A program made the position numbers and the translations under genes. A model generated the notes under the pieces. The model did no database searches. It was given only the letters and a program-made list of their open reading frames with translations, and was not told where the DNA came from. Shown piece by piece: positions 16,017 to 24,784 of a stretch of DNA of 47,159 nt. Within the stretch, counting starts at the first letter, position 1. Each line of letters starts with the position of its first letter. Source of the DNA: Gammaproteobacteria bacterium (GTDB lineage: Bacteria; Pseudomonadota; Gammaproteobacteria; Acidiferrobacterales; Acidiferrobacteraceae); contig JAPTWT010000087.1 in the NCBI GenBank assembly GCA_028064935.1, positions 1 through 47,159 on the forward strand. The letters run 5' to 3'.

Positions 16017-17075
16017 ATGCCAGGCGTAGCAGCTCCTCCAGTCATCCTCGAAGGCTTCGGTTTCGGAGCCGGATCGTCGTACATCACGACTCCGATTCCA
16101 TTCGCCTCGCAGCAGCCGAATCCACGCGCGTCCTACACTGACGGATTCCCGCCGCAGACGGTCGGAGCTACGGCCACCGATCCGCCTGATGTCCGAGACT
16201 TCAACGGCATCCTGTACGCCGCGACGCAGAATATTGCGGCATTGCTTGCGGGCCAATACCACGAATTTGACAGCACCATTTCGGCGCAGAATACAGGATA
16301 TGCGCTCGGCGCTATCGTTCCCGCTGCGGACAACTCGGGGTTCTGGGTCAATTTGACGAGCGGTAACACGAATAACCCTGACACGTCTGCGGCCGGATCG
16401 GGATGGGCGCCTCTCGCGCAATACGGGCTCGTTTCCATTACTGGCCTGACGAATGCGAATGTCACGTTGACGGCTCCGCAGGCCGCCAAGGAAATGATTA
16501 TTCTCTCCGGTACACTGACCGGAAACGTCCAGATCATTTTTCCGGCATGGACTGAACGCTGGCTGATTGCGAACAACACAACGGGCGCATTTACCGTAAC
16601 CTGCAAAACGTCAGCCGGTAGCGGCGTTATCATGCCGCAGGGCGTGACGACGATGATTTACGGCGATGGAACAAACATTGATTTGGTCGGCAGCTCCCTC
16701 TCGGCAAATACGGGAGCCGTAGCCAATACTCTCGCAGAACGTGACGCGAATGCGTATCTCTGGGCGGCAGCGTTCAAGATTGCTCCATCCGATGAGGCGC
16801 TGAAATACGACATTGCGCCGATCGATGTCGGACTTGAGGTGCTGGATTTTCTTAAAGGGTTTACATTCAAAGTCAAAGGATCTGCCAAGCGTGCTGCCGG
16901 TACAATGGCGCAACTTCTGCGGCGTGCGTTTCCGGACGCCGTGGACGTGGATAGTGAGGGGCGTCTCGGCGTAGACGCAATGGCAACCATCGGATTACTG
17001 CTTTCGCTGCTCGGAAAGGAGCGCGACGAACGCATGAGCCTTGAGCGGCGCGTAGCGGAACTCGAGAAACGGTAA
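16017..17075 (+). CDS. tail fibre with C-terminal S74 autoprotease (chaperone) domain
   Basis: 352 residues. N-terminal fibre part (RASYTDGFPPQTVGATATDPPDVRDFNGILYAATQN, the usual opening of DUF-type short fibres), then beta domain to about residue 240. Residues 258-352 are a peptidase_S74 intramolecular chaperone: S258-D-E-A-L-K263 gives the Ser-Lys dyad, then FLKGFTFKVKGSAKRAAGTMAQLLRRAFPDAV and a C-terminal coil. The domain trimerises the fibre and then cuts itself off before S258. Stop overlaps the next ATG by one base. Confidence 0.8.
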   Translation: MPGVAAPPVILEGFGFGAGSSYITTPIPFASQQPNPRASYTDGFPPQTVGATATDPPDVRDFNGILYAATQNIAALLAGQYHEFDSTISAQNTGYALGAIVPAADNSGFWVNLTSGNTNNPDTSAAGSGWAPLAQYGLVSITGLTNANVTLTAPQAAKEMIILSGTLTGNVQIIFPAWTERWLIANNTTGAFTVTCKTSAGSGVIMPQGVTTMIYGDGTNIDLVGSSLSANTGAVANTLAERDANAYLWAAAFKIAPSDEALKYDIAPIDVGLEVLDFLKGFTFKVKGSAKRAAGTMAQLLRRAFPDAVDVDSEGRLGVDAMATIGLLLSLLGKERDERMSLERRVAELEKR

Positions 17076-17992
17076 TGGCATCTGGATTCAATATCGCGAG
17101 CGGGGCCGATCTGGATATGGTTCTTGCACCGCAACATCCAGGATGGCCGGCAAATTCTGCAACAGATTTTTTTGATGGAAATGGGAATGATCTGAGTTTA
17201 CGGTATGCGGCCCTTTCGACGGGAAGCGCGGTTGCCTCAAATACTGGATTTGTATTAGCGAGCGGTTCGGATATTCGTACGCAATTCGCCGCCTATGGAT
17301 CGACGAATGTTCAAGTTCTCACGCAACCCAGCGCCATTTCCGGTTCAGCCGCAGCTGGTTCTCCGTTTGGAACGGTCACTAGCGACACGGCCACTTGTGC
17401 TGGAGAAAAGGGAGGCGGAGCTTATACTTATACGTGGCATATCGCCAGCGGATCTGGATTTTCCTTGACTTCCCCAAATTCCGCTACGACAGCGGTAACT
17501 GGAATAGTGGCAGCCTCTCAAACAATGACGGGGTCGATCTATTGCACCATTTCGGATGGCGTGACATCGGTAAACACAGACATCATTTCGATTGCTCTTA
17601 CCAACACGAGTCCTGCCGGGTTTAATTTTTCTCTCGTTGCCGGATCTGGCGGGGCAATCGTTGGATTCAAGGGAAGCGCGCAAGGCGGCGCCGGTCCGTT
17701 CGGAACACTGAATGGCGTGAGTGCCCCAGTAAAAATGACCAGCGGAAACTACGCCTTGGAAATTGCCGATGATGGCACGGATACATATTTCGTCGTCTCT
17801 GGATTAACGGCCGATCCTAGTCAATCTGGGCTTACGGAACTCGTCGTGAACGGAAATGCGCTGACTGGATCCAGTGCGTCATATATATGGAATTCAAATA
17901 CGAATGAGGCGTCATGGGCGTGGGCAACCAATATAGGATTGGTTAGCGGGAACAGTTATTCAGGCACAATTGTCGGGACGGTTGCAACATGA
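17075..17992 (+). CDS. fibre-like / Ig-like virion protein
   Basis: 305 residues, rich in Ser, Gly, Thr and Ala. The middle is built like Ig repeats (LTQPSAISGSAAAGSPFGTVTSDTATCAGEKGGGAYTYTWHIASGSGFS, VTGIVAASQTMTGSIYCTISDGVTSVNTD). Such modules decorate fibres or capsids. AT-richer codon use than the adjacent tail genes suggests independent acquisition. Receptor binding is inferred from position only. Confidence 0.6.
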   Translation: MASGFNIASGADLDMVLAPQHPGWPANSATDFFDGNGNDLSLRYAALSTGSAVASNTGFVLASGSDIRTQFAAYGSTNVQVLTQPSAISGSAAAGSPFGTVTSDTATCAGEKGGGAYTYTWHIASGSGFSLTSPNSATTAVTGIVAASQTMTGSIYCTISDGVTSVNTDIISIALTNTSPAGFNFSLVAGSGGAIVGFKGSAQGGAGPFGTLNGVSAPVKMTSGNYALEIADDGTDTYFVVSGLTADPSQSGLTELVVNGNALTGSSASYIWNSNTNEASWAWATNIGLVSGNSYSGTIVGTVAT

Positions 17993-18213
17993 AAATCCGC
18001 GATGGCAAACATCGCTTTGTTCGTCGATTGATAGCTCATTTTTTGAGGCCAAAAACTATCGAGGCTCCAAAAAAAGAGGACGCGCCGATCATCAGGGATT
18101 TGCCAGAATCAATCCCAGATTACGGGCGCCTCCTCTCCGGCGACGATCGCTTTGCCGCCGACGCTGCGCTCATCGCTGCCGGCATCAGGCGTCCGAGTTC
18201 GCGCGATCCCTAA
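17989..18213 (+). CDS. small basic hypothetical protein
   Basis: 74 residues, starting with MKIRDGKHRFVRRLIAHFLRP; the C-terminal half is acidic (PESIPDYGRLLSGDDRFAADAALIAAG). No family recognised. Start overlaps the fibre stop (ATGA), so it is coupled. Its TAA stop is part of the second 20-bp box. It could be a fibre assembly factor because such small proteins follow fibre genes, but nothing in sequence proves that. Confidence 0.5.
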   Translation: MKIRDGKHRFVRRLIAHFLRPKTIEAPKKEDAPIIRDLPESIPDYGRLLSGDDRFAADAALIAAGIRRPSSRDP

Positions 18214-18229
18214 GCGGTACCTATACTTA
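18210..18229 (+). repeat. 20-bp direct repeat box, copy 2; possible promoter
   Basis: Identical to 10732-10751. TATACT (18222-18227) ends 6 nt before ATG 18234. The upstream gene's TAA is within the box, as in the first copy. No -35 is visible. Confidence 0.6.
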
Positions 18230-18233
18230 TGCA

Positions 18234-20012
18234 ATGCTCACAGGTGCGTCCGCCATGAAACGAATCTTAGCAGCCGCCGCACTGGCGGCGCTTCTTATCG
18301 CCCCGTTCGCTCGAGCCGGAACTGTCGGTGGGTATCCGAATGCCACCAGTCCGCTGAACGGGACGGAACGCATTTTGGCAGATCAGACTGCGGGCTCGTA
18401 TCCATGCGTCGCCTGCACGGTCAACATTACCCCGCTTCAGCTCTCAAACTATACCGCCGCACAAGCCGGCAGCTTCGGGCTGCTGTTTAACAATAGCGGC
18501 GCGATCGGCGGACTGGCTCCCGTGGCCACAGGCCAATACTGCCTCGACTGGGCATCGCTGACGGCCGCGCCGACGCTGGTGACTTGTACCGGCGGTGGCT
18601 CTACGGCTTTCAGCGCGCTGACGACCGGCACCAATACGACTGCCACGATGACGGTGGGTACGGGCGCAAGTATTCTGGCCAGCGGCACCGGCTCAATCAC
18701 AGCAACCGCCGCGCCGCTTTCTGGCCTCACCGGCCTCGGCACGGGCGTCTCGACCGCGCTGGCGGTGAATACCGGATCTTCTGGCGCATTCGTCGTGAAT
18801 GGCGGTGCGCTGGGCACGCCCTCAAGCGGCGTCGCGACGAATCTGACCGGTACCGCCAGCGGGCTGACTGTGGGTACCGCGACCGCCGCAAACGGGCTCA
18901 ACTCGGCGACCACTACCGTCTCAGTGAACTCCGCGACTGCTCCGACAACAGGTCAGGTCCTGACGGCGACTAGCGGGACGACGGCGACGTGGCAGACCCC
19001 TGCGAGCGGCGGTGGAACCGTCACCACCACCGGCACGCCGACCACCGGCACACTGGCGGCTTTCTCGGGTTCGACTTCGATCACGAATGCGACCGCCTCG
19101 GAAGTGCTGGCGTTGGTGAACGGGCAGTCCTGCAACGCGCAGACGGGCACGACGTACACATTCGTTCTCTCGGACGCCAACGGTTGCGTGTCCATGGCGA
19201 ATGCCGCGGCGAACACGGTCACCGTCCCGGCCGACGCGACTGTTGCATTCCCCGTGGGAACAACCCTCACGGTGGTGCAAAATGGCGCGGGCGCGACGAC
19301 CGTCGAAGGCGCGGGCTCTCCCGTGACGTTGGAGTCGGCCAAGTACGGCAGCTCCACCACGCAGACCTACGTGTTCCCGTCGGAGTATTCTTGCATCCAG
19401 TTGCAAAAAACCGCGACCGATACGTGGTTCGTGGCGTCGTGTGATTACAACCCGGGAGGCGGTTCCGGTACGGTCACGGACGGCTCTGGCGTGACGACCG
19501 CCAATGAACTCGCAGTATCGACCACGACTGCACACACCATCGCATACTCCGCGACGTTGCCGACCGCTGCGATGCCTGCTCTGGGCGGTGACCTCACCAA
19601 CACCGCAGGGTCGCTGTTGGTCACTGTCACCGGCGTCAATGGGGCTACGGTTCCGACGAGTGCTGGCTGTCTCGCAAGCAACAGTCTCGGCCAGCTAATC
19701 GCGTGTGTCACAACGACATATCTGATTGACTCCGGCACTGCGTTCACTCTCGGCACTGGGACGGGCGCGTGCGCTACCGATAGCGTAGTTCATGCTGGTG
19801 CGGCGAATGGCGAAGTGACTTGTACGGGCACGACCGGAGCGTCGACGCTGGTCGTGAACCTGCCGACGGCAACCAACGGATGGGCGTGCACGGCGAACGA
19901 TATCACGACACCTGCTGTGGTTCCTGAGTCCGCCTTCACGGTCAGTACCGTCACATTCTCGGGCACCATCACGGCGAACGACAACATCGTGATTCAATGC
20001 ACCGGGTTCTGA
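18234..20012 (+). CDS. fibre-like low-complexity protein with Sec-type signal peptide
   Basis: 592 residues from ATG 18234, which sits 6 nt after TATACT of the repeat box; ATG 18255 (585 residues) is the other option. Residues 8-28 (MKRILAAAALAALLIAPFARA) form a textbook Sec signal with an A-R-A cleavage site before GT. The mature part begins like a fibre (NATSPLNGTERILADQTAGSYPC) and is a long Thr/Gly/Ala repeat-like beta region, with IPV-type strands at the end. A fibre that is also exported is unusual. It may be a virion fibre whose N-terminus anchors to membrane, or a secreted decoy or host-modifying protein. Confidence 0.65.
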   Translation: MLTGASAMKRILAAAALAALLIAPFARAGTVGGYPNATSPLNGTERILADQTAGSYPCVACTVNITPLQLSNYTAAQAGSFGLLFNNSGAIGGLAPVATGQYCLDWASLTAAPTLVTCTGGGSTAFSALTTGTNTTATMTVGTGASILASGTGSITATAAPLSGLTGLGTGVSTALAVNTGSSGAFVVNGGALGTPSSGVATNLTGTASGLTVGTATAANGLNSATTTVSVNSATAPTTGQVLTATSGTTATWQTPASGGGTVTTTGTPTTGTLAAFSGSTSITNATASEVLALVNGQSCNAQTGTTYTFVLSDANGCVSMANAAANTVTVPADATVAFPVGTTLTVVQNGAGATTVEGAGSPVTLESAKYGSSTTQTYVFPSEYSCIQLQKTATDTWFVASCDYNPGGGSGTVTDGSGVTTANELAVSTTTAHTIAYSATLPTAAMPALGGDLTNTAGSLLVTVTGVNGATVPTSAGCLASNSLGQLIACVTTTYLIDSGTAFTLGTGTGACATDSVVHAGAANGEVTCTGTTGASTLVVNLPTATNGWACTANDITTPAVVPESAFTVSTVTFSGTITANDNIVIQCTGF

Positions 20013-20014
20013 GC

Positions 20015-22465
20015 ATGGATCGGCGTAAATTCATTGGCTCTGCGGTCGCTACAACTATAGCTGCTGCGAGTGCGCCAGCGCGTGCGTTCGGATTCGGGCT
20101 CGGAGGGCTGAGGGGGCAAGGCGCGCTCGGAGGGATTACGACCCCAGTAACCGCATTCGATTACTTCATCAGCCCGACAGGGAGTGCGACGAATTCGGGC
20201 ACCAGTCCATCGTCGCCGCTCGATATCAGCGTCCTATCCTACACGCCGACAAGCGGCACACGCTCTTCGTGGAACTCTACGCTAGCGGGTAAACGTATTG
20301 GGCTCATTGGCGATCAGGGTACGTATGTTCTAAATACCTACTTCGATCAGATGAAAGCAAACGCTGGCAGCTCAAATTCTGGGCTGCTGTTTTGCGTGCC
20401 CGGAGGCACGGCAAGCGCTCCGACTTATATTGGTTCCTGCAACAGCTCAGGCGTCGAAACGCCGCGTCTCGCTGTTCTGGATGGGCATCTAGGCGCAACC
20501 GCAGGGCAGTCCTCCGTGACGATGGGGATTGCTGTTGAGATCTTAAATGTCACCACTGGCAATCCCACGACCGTTATCGAGTTTACGAATCCGGGCAGTA
20601 CCAACCCGTTTTCGGTCAACCAGCAGATTTACGTTGACGGCCCAGATCTTGCGAGCTTGGGATTCACCATCGCGGGGCAGCAAGGAAGTTCCGGAGGCGT
20701 TCTGTACACGATTACTGCCGTCAGCAGTGCGTCCCCCTGGACGATTTCTGTAACGGCGACCACCACGGGGACGTTCACTGCAACGGGGCAGAATGGCATT
20801 TTCTGGAACTACAACCCTGTCCTGGGTGGGATCATCGGCCAGACATCAAATGGCCCGAACCCAGGGAATTGGGGGTACGCTACGGTTAGCGGTCTCACGA
20901 TCACTGGATGCAATCAACAGGGAGTATCGTGGCTCCCATCGAGCGGGCTCGTGAATTTCCGCGCGAACGGCCGCATTACCAATATCACATCTGGCAGTTC
21001 TACTGTCATCGAGTTTGAACCGCGCTTCGTGGGGACTGGCTCGACGAGCGGCAGCGTTCTCACGATTAGCGCAGTCACGTCTGGTATTCTGGTTGCAGGC
21101 GACTACATTACATTCGACGGGACGAATAAGTATCAGATTTCCAGCCTGGGGACTGGAAAAGTTGGTACTGGGACCTACAACCTGGCAACAACGCCTGCAT
21201 CTGCTTTAAGCGGCACAGTGGTAAGCGCAAATCTGTTCGCCAGCGGCCAACTTGTGTCTGTGGACGATGTATCGGGCAGCGGTACGATTCCGTCGATCAA
21301 CTACGCCACTAGTGGTTCGGCCTATACGGTGTCGGCAACAGGCGGCACGTTGACGGCGCCCACAGTTACGTTGAGTGTCGCAACGACAGGAACGTTCACG
21401 GCGAGCGGACTGCCTTACATCTGCACTGGGCTGCCCCGATGTACTGTTCAGGACTGCGAAATTTACGACCTGAACTCGTGGGCCGGCGGTGAGCCTGCAT
21501 TGGTCTACAGCACATCGACGAAGGGTCTTCAGATCATCAACTGCAAGCTGCACGATTACAACGTTAACTTGATAGATACAGCGGGGCCAAGTTCGGACGG
21601 CTACGAAGGATTCTATGACTGGGACTCACTCGTCGATCAGTGCACGTTTTACAACGGGTCGGGTGGTGTCTGGCACAAGTCCTGGATGATGGGCAATTCC
21701 ATAATTCAGCGTTGCTATTTCGACATGCTGCCGGTCACCTACAGCTTTGCCGTATTTGAAGGAGCAGGGCAGATTCTGGGCGGTCTCGGGCAGATCGTTA
21801 GAAACTGCATCATGACCGCTGGAACTTGTGCATCGCTCACCACCACCGACGGACAGCCCGTAGATCAGGGATACCAGCAGTTCTACAACAATACGCTGTA
21901 TCAGCCCGCTAATTTGGGCACCTTCAACTACGAGTCGGGAGCCACTGTTACGATAGGGTGCACCATCGCGGGCACGCAAAGCACGTTGCCGAACCTCGGT
22001 ACAGGCCAGTTCTACAATAACGTATGCTACAACACGGCTGGCGGTAGCGCACAAACGGACAGTTGGGGCTATTTGGATTTCAGTGGTACCGGTACGGCAA
22101 CAACCCCGGCCAACCCGAACATGAGCATCGTGGACTACAACCTCTACGATCTCAGTTCAGCCACGGCAGTCGCGGTGTTTTCCAATTACCAGCTCCCGTT
22201 CACGGGCACCGTTACGGAATACACACAGGCACAGATGGGGACGTATTTCGGCTTTGACGCCGGATCGGTGCTCGGGACTCCGACGTTCACCGGCTCTCAG
22301 TTCGGCTACCAGTACCCGACGACCAATTTCCAGCTTGCCACAGGCAGCAACGGCAAAGGAGCGGGACGAATCGGAGGTGTGTCCGGCGGCGCTGCGACCG
22401 ACATGGGCGCATGGGGCGGTTTAATAAACGGTCAGCCCATTACTCAGATAGGGTGTAACTTCTAA
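20015..22465 (+). CDS. beta-helix protein with Tat-type signal peptide
   Basis: 816 residues. ATG 20015 is chosen because it follows the upstream stop by 2 nt and opens a Tat-like signal: MDRRKFIGSAVATTIAAASAPARA, with an RR pair at 3-4, a weakly hydrophobic segment and an A-R-A cleavage site. The mature part is a right-handed beta-helix: DYFISPTGSATNSGTSPSSPLD near the start, CTVQDCEIYDLNSW, TKGLQIINCKLHDY, DQCTFYNG, QIVRNCIMTAG. Two related segments (VLYTITAVSSASPWTISVTATTTG and AYTVSATGGTLTAPTVTLSVATTG) look like an internal duplication. Tailspike-like, but the signal suggests periplasmic or surface delivery. Confidence 0.68.
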   Translation: MDRRKFIGSAVATTIAAASAPARAFGFGLGGLRGQGALGGITTPVTAFDYFISPTGSATNSGTSPSSPLDISVLSYTPTSGTRSSWNSTLAGKRIGLIGDQGTYVLNTYFDQMKANAGSSNSGLLFCVPGGTASAPTYIGSCNSSGVETPRLAVLDGHLGATAGQSSVTMGIAVEILNVTTGNPTTVIEFTNPGSTNPFSVNQQIYVDGPDLASLGFTIAGQQGSSGGVLYTITAVSSASPWTISVTATTTGTFTATGQNGIFWNYNPVLGGIIGQTSNGPNPGNWGYATVSGLTITGCNQQGVSWLPSSGLVNFRANGRITNITSGSSTVIEFEPRFVGTGSTSGSVLTISAVTSGILVAGDYITFDGTNKYQISSLGTGKVGTGTYNLATTPASALSGTVVSANLFASGQLVSVDDVSGSGTIPSINYATSGSAYTVSATGGTLTAPTVTLSVATTGTFTASGLPYICTGLPRCTVQDCEIYDLNSWAGGEPALVYSTSTKGLQIINCKLHDYNVNLIDTAGPSSDGYEGFYDWDSLVDQCTFYNGSGGVWHKSWMMGNSIIQRCYFDMLPVTYSFAVFEGAGQILGGLGQIVRNCIMTAGTCASLTTTDGQPVDQGYQQFYNNTLYQPANLGTFNYESGATVTIGCTIAGTQSTLPNLGTGQFYNNVCYNTAGGSAQTDSWGYLDFSGTGTATTPANPNMSIVDYNLYDLSSATAVAVFSNYQLPFTGTVTEYTQAQMGTYFGFDAGSVLGTPTFTGSQFGYQYPTTNFQLATGSNGKGAGRIGGVSGGAATDMGAWGGLINGQPITQIGCNF

Positions 22466-23340
22466 TGTCATTCGTCGGTTCAGCAGCAGCCACAGCGGCA
22501 AGTACGGCATCTTCGGTGACGATTGCGTACACTGGGCCAGCTATGCAGGTTGGTGATCTGATAGCTGTTCTCGTTCTTCAAAATGCCGGCGGCAGTACAA
22601 CTATAAGTAACCCCACGACGCCCGGTGCGCCTTGGACGAGCGGAGATAGCCTTACCCCGGCGATTCCGGATGCTGTTATTGGAGGCTCTGTCCAGACGCA
22701 CGCAGCGTTTAAGATCGCGGCATCCGGGGACACGGGGACGCCCTCCTACACGTTCACGAGCAACTACCCCGGTGATTTCGTGGCTCAAATGCGCGTCTAT
22801 CGCGGACGCGCATCCACTATTTCAGCGGCGCTGAACAATAGTGCGGTTACGGCAATCGGTGCCGCTGGCAATACCCCTTATTCGTATCCCTTAACTGGGC
22901 TTACAATTCTTGCTGGTGATGATGTCGTTTCGTTCGTTGGCGCGCAAGTTTCTGGTGGTGGTCCCGCGACCGCCGCCAGCGCGCCAATTACTGGCTTTGC
23001 GAATGAGCTAGATACCGTTTCGAGCACGTCGTCGTCTGCGCCTTTCATGATCAGCGAGGATCAGGTGAATGCGGCCGGAGGGACCGTAGCAAGTTTTGCG
23101 GAAACCATTACGACGACGCCGGTCACCCAGATAGCCCCGTATGGTTTTGTCTTGTCGCTTCCTGCCGCTTCAGCCGCTGCACCCAAGCCCGTCCTTTCAG
23201 GTGGCAAAGTGCTGGTATCGGGAGGCCACGTCGTCACGGGCGCGCTGATGTTCATGCCGCTGCGCTGGATCATGGACCGCAGGGACAAGCTCGCGAGGGA
23301 GCGCAAGGCCGTCCGAGAAACCCTCAAGAATGGTCGCTGA
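22465..23340 (+). CDS. fibre-like virion protein of unknown function
   Basis: 291 residues, mainly Ser/Thr/Ala/Gly-rich beta structure (MSFVGSAAATAASTASSVTIAYTGPAMQVGDLIAVLVLQN), as in phage head-fibre or surface proteins that bind glycans. The C-terminal end is different: GALMFMPLRWIMDRRDKLARERKAVRETLKNGR, a short hydrophobic patch then a basic helix. Start overlaps the beta-helix gene stop (TAATG). No enzyme motif seen. Confidence 0.55.
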   Translation: MSFVGSAAATAASTASSVTIAYTGPAMQVGDLIAVLVLQNAGGSTTISNPTTPGAPWTSGDSLTPAIPDAVIGGSVQTHAAFKIAASGDTGTPSYTFTSNYPGDFVAQMRVYRGRASTISAALNNSAVTAIGAAGNTPYSYPLTGLTILAGDDVVSFVGAQVSGGGPATAASAPITGFANELDTVSSTSSSAPFMISEDQVNAAGGTVASFAETITTTPVTQIAPYGFVLSLPAASAAAPKPVLSGGKVLVSGGHVVTGALMFMPLRWIMDRRDKLARERKAVRETLKNGR

Positions 23341-23689
23341 AACTCAAATGAACCTTGCAGACATCCCAAACGATGTTCCATTAGGCGAGGCGGAGGTCCC
23401 ACGCGATATGGTTAACTGTGGCAACGTAACGGGCAACAAGCCGCCGTGGTGGGTCGCCGTCGTCATCGCTGTGGGTCTGGGTGAAGCGGCATGGTTCGCA
23501 AAGACCGTGATGTACGGTTCCGAGCAGAGCGCGGTCACAGCGACCGAGATTCACCAGTTGCAGCAGGGCCAGTCTGCGCTCACTTCCAGTCTCACGACTT
23601 TGGATACCGACGTTCAGACGCTCAACGTCAACGTCGCGGTCCTCACCCAGCAGATCAAGGATGATCGATGGCAGAAAAATGTCCAGTGA
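23330..23689 (+). CDS. membrane-anchored coiled-coil protein, possible i-spanin-like
   Basis: 119 residues. One membrane segment (about 40-58, WWVAVVIAVGLGEAAWFAKTV) is followed by a long heptad coil to the end (TEIHQLQQGQSALTSSLTTLDTDVQTLNVNVAVLTQQI). A single N-terminal anchor and periplasmic coil is the layout of inner-membrane spanins. The location at the start of the lysis region agrees. No o-spanin lipobox was found nearby, so the spanin name is only a possibility. ATG 23348 could also be the start. Confidence 0.5.
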   Translation: MVAETQMNLADIPNDVPLGEAEVPRDMVNCGNVTGNKPPWWVAVVIAVGLGEAAWFAKTVMYGSEQSAVTATEIHQLQQGQSALTSSLTTLDTDVQTLNVNVAVLTQQIKDDRWQKNVQ

Positions 23690-23868
23690 AGGCGTTCCAG
23701 ATACGGTGGCGTCGGCGTCTCCGGACGCGATGCACGCACGAGCGGAAGGCAGCGCGGATCGACACAGCGCGCCATGTACGATAACGAGCTAGACAAAGCC
23801 GTTGCCAATTACCAGCGGCTGGCCGAAGATCCAAGCTATACGGCGACGCCGTGCAGTGGGTTGTGACC
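23690..23868 (+). other. short gap with tiny frames in the lysis region
   Basis: About 180 nt. Small frames exist (ATG 23668 for 38 codons, 23679 for 37 codons, 23774 for 30 codons, MYDNELDKAVANYQRLAED...). The last ends 2 nt before the next gene and is the best placed. None has a lipobox or a strong ribosome site; I cannot call a gene. Confidence 0.35.
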
Positions 23869-24294
23869 ATGACTATAGGCATGCAGCGTTTTAATCCGTG
23901 GGACCTGTTACCGGAGCACATTCCGTGGTTCGGATTGGCCGCGGCTCAACCGGACCACGGTCCCCTCGCGTTCGAGAACATGGTGGACGGCATCCGCGCC
24001 GGTATCCTCGTGTGCTACACCTATCAGCGCCGCGCCTGGAATGAGCCCGAAGTGTTCATCCCGAAATTCGCGCCGGCTAGCGCGGGGAATCCGGTAGCGG
24101 CGTATATCGAGAATGTGTGTACCTGGACCGGCTTCCAGCGCACCCAAGACCTCGATTTTCACGACACGGGCACCCTGACGCGATGGGCGCGCGCAATCTG
24201 GCGCCAGGAACAGGGCGACGCCGCGCTCGTCATCACCGACGCCGATATACTTGCTGCAAAGGCGCTCGCCGATGCAGAATGGAGCAAGCGATGA
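23869..24294 (+). CDS. P5-like putative peptidoglycan hydrolase
   Basis: 141 residues. ATG 23869 is chosen over an upstream frame start that lacks a site. Its layout follows small structural protein P5-like muralytic proteins: NPWDLLPEH...FGLAAAQPDHGPLAFENMVDGIRAGILVCYTYQRRA, VFIPKFAPASAGNPVAAYIENVCTWTG, LDFHDTGTLTRWARAIWRQEQGDAALV. The GIRA...YQRR...NP..Y...WARAI..QEQG frame is the best evidence. No separate classical endolysin is visible in the window, so this may be the lysin. Confidence 0.55.
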   Translation: MTIGMQRFNPWDLLPEHIPWFGLAAAQPDHGPLAFENMVDGIRAGILVCYTYQRRAWNEPEVFIPKFAPASAGNPVAAYIENVCTWTGFQRTQDLDFHDTGTLTRWARAIWRQEQGDAALVITDADILAAKALADAEWSKR

Positions 24295-24479
24295 AACTCG
24301 ACGCGCAGAAAACCACCGGCATCGTCACTGGCATGTACCTCGCACAGATCGTGTGCTGGGCAGCCGGGTACTTCTGGCATATCGGCGTGCCGACGCAGAT
24401 TGAAACCGCGCTTGGCATCGTTCTCTCGACGGTCCTTGCGCATGTCCCTTTGTTCGCAAACCCTACGCAGGCGGCATGA
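24291..24479 (+). CDS. putative holin (two membrane segments)
   Basis: 62 residues. Two hydrophobic segments: about 12-31 (IVTGMYLAQIVCWAAGYFWH) and 37-56 (IETALGIVLSTVLAHVPLF), separated by a short turn. That is a class II holin layout, placed right after the lysin-like gene. Start overlaps the upstream stop (ATGA). The call is from topology and position, not a family motif. Confidence 0.55.
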   Translation: MKLDAQKTTGIVTGMYLAQIVCWAAGYFWHIGVPTQIETALGIVLSTVLAHVPLFANPTQAA

Positions 24480-24496
24480 CCGCCAGAGGTAACGTA

Positions 24497-24775
24497 ATGT
24501 CTACTCCGAATCCGCTGACTCCCATCGAACAGGCCGCCATTCCGTCCGTCGTCGCCGTGCTCGAAGCCGTTCAGGCGTTCATCGCCAATATGGGTACCGA
24601 CCCGATGCAGTGGACGGTGAAATTCCCCGGTGCTCTCGTGGCGCTTCAGGGTGCCGTCATGCTTCAGGCCCCACTGCTGGCGAATGCCGAGGGCGCCGCC
24701 ATTAGCGCGCAGGCGAATACCACCGTGGCTGGCTGGATCAGCAAGCTGCAGGCCGCTGAGAAGCCGGCAGCATAA
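24497..24775 (+). CDS. hypothetical lysis-region protein
   Basis: 92 residues from ATG 24497, which has AGAGG 7 nt upstream; ATG 24476, overlapping the holin stop, would add 7 residues. Ala-rich helical: PIEQAAIPSVVAVLEAVQAFIANMG, LVALQGAVMLQAPLLANAEGAAI. No signal or clear membrane span. I do not recognise the family; small helical proteins of this kind accompany holins in several phages. Confidence 0.45.
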   Translation: MSTPNPLTPIEQAAIPSVVAVLEAVQAFIANMGTDPMQWTVKFPGALVALQGAVMLQAPLLANAEGAAISAQANTTVAGWISKLQAAEKPAA

Positions 24776-24784
24776 GGAGCAGTC

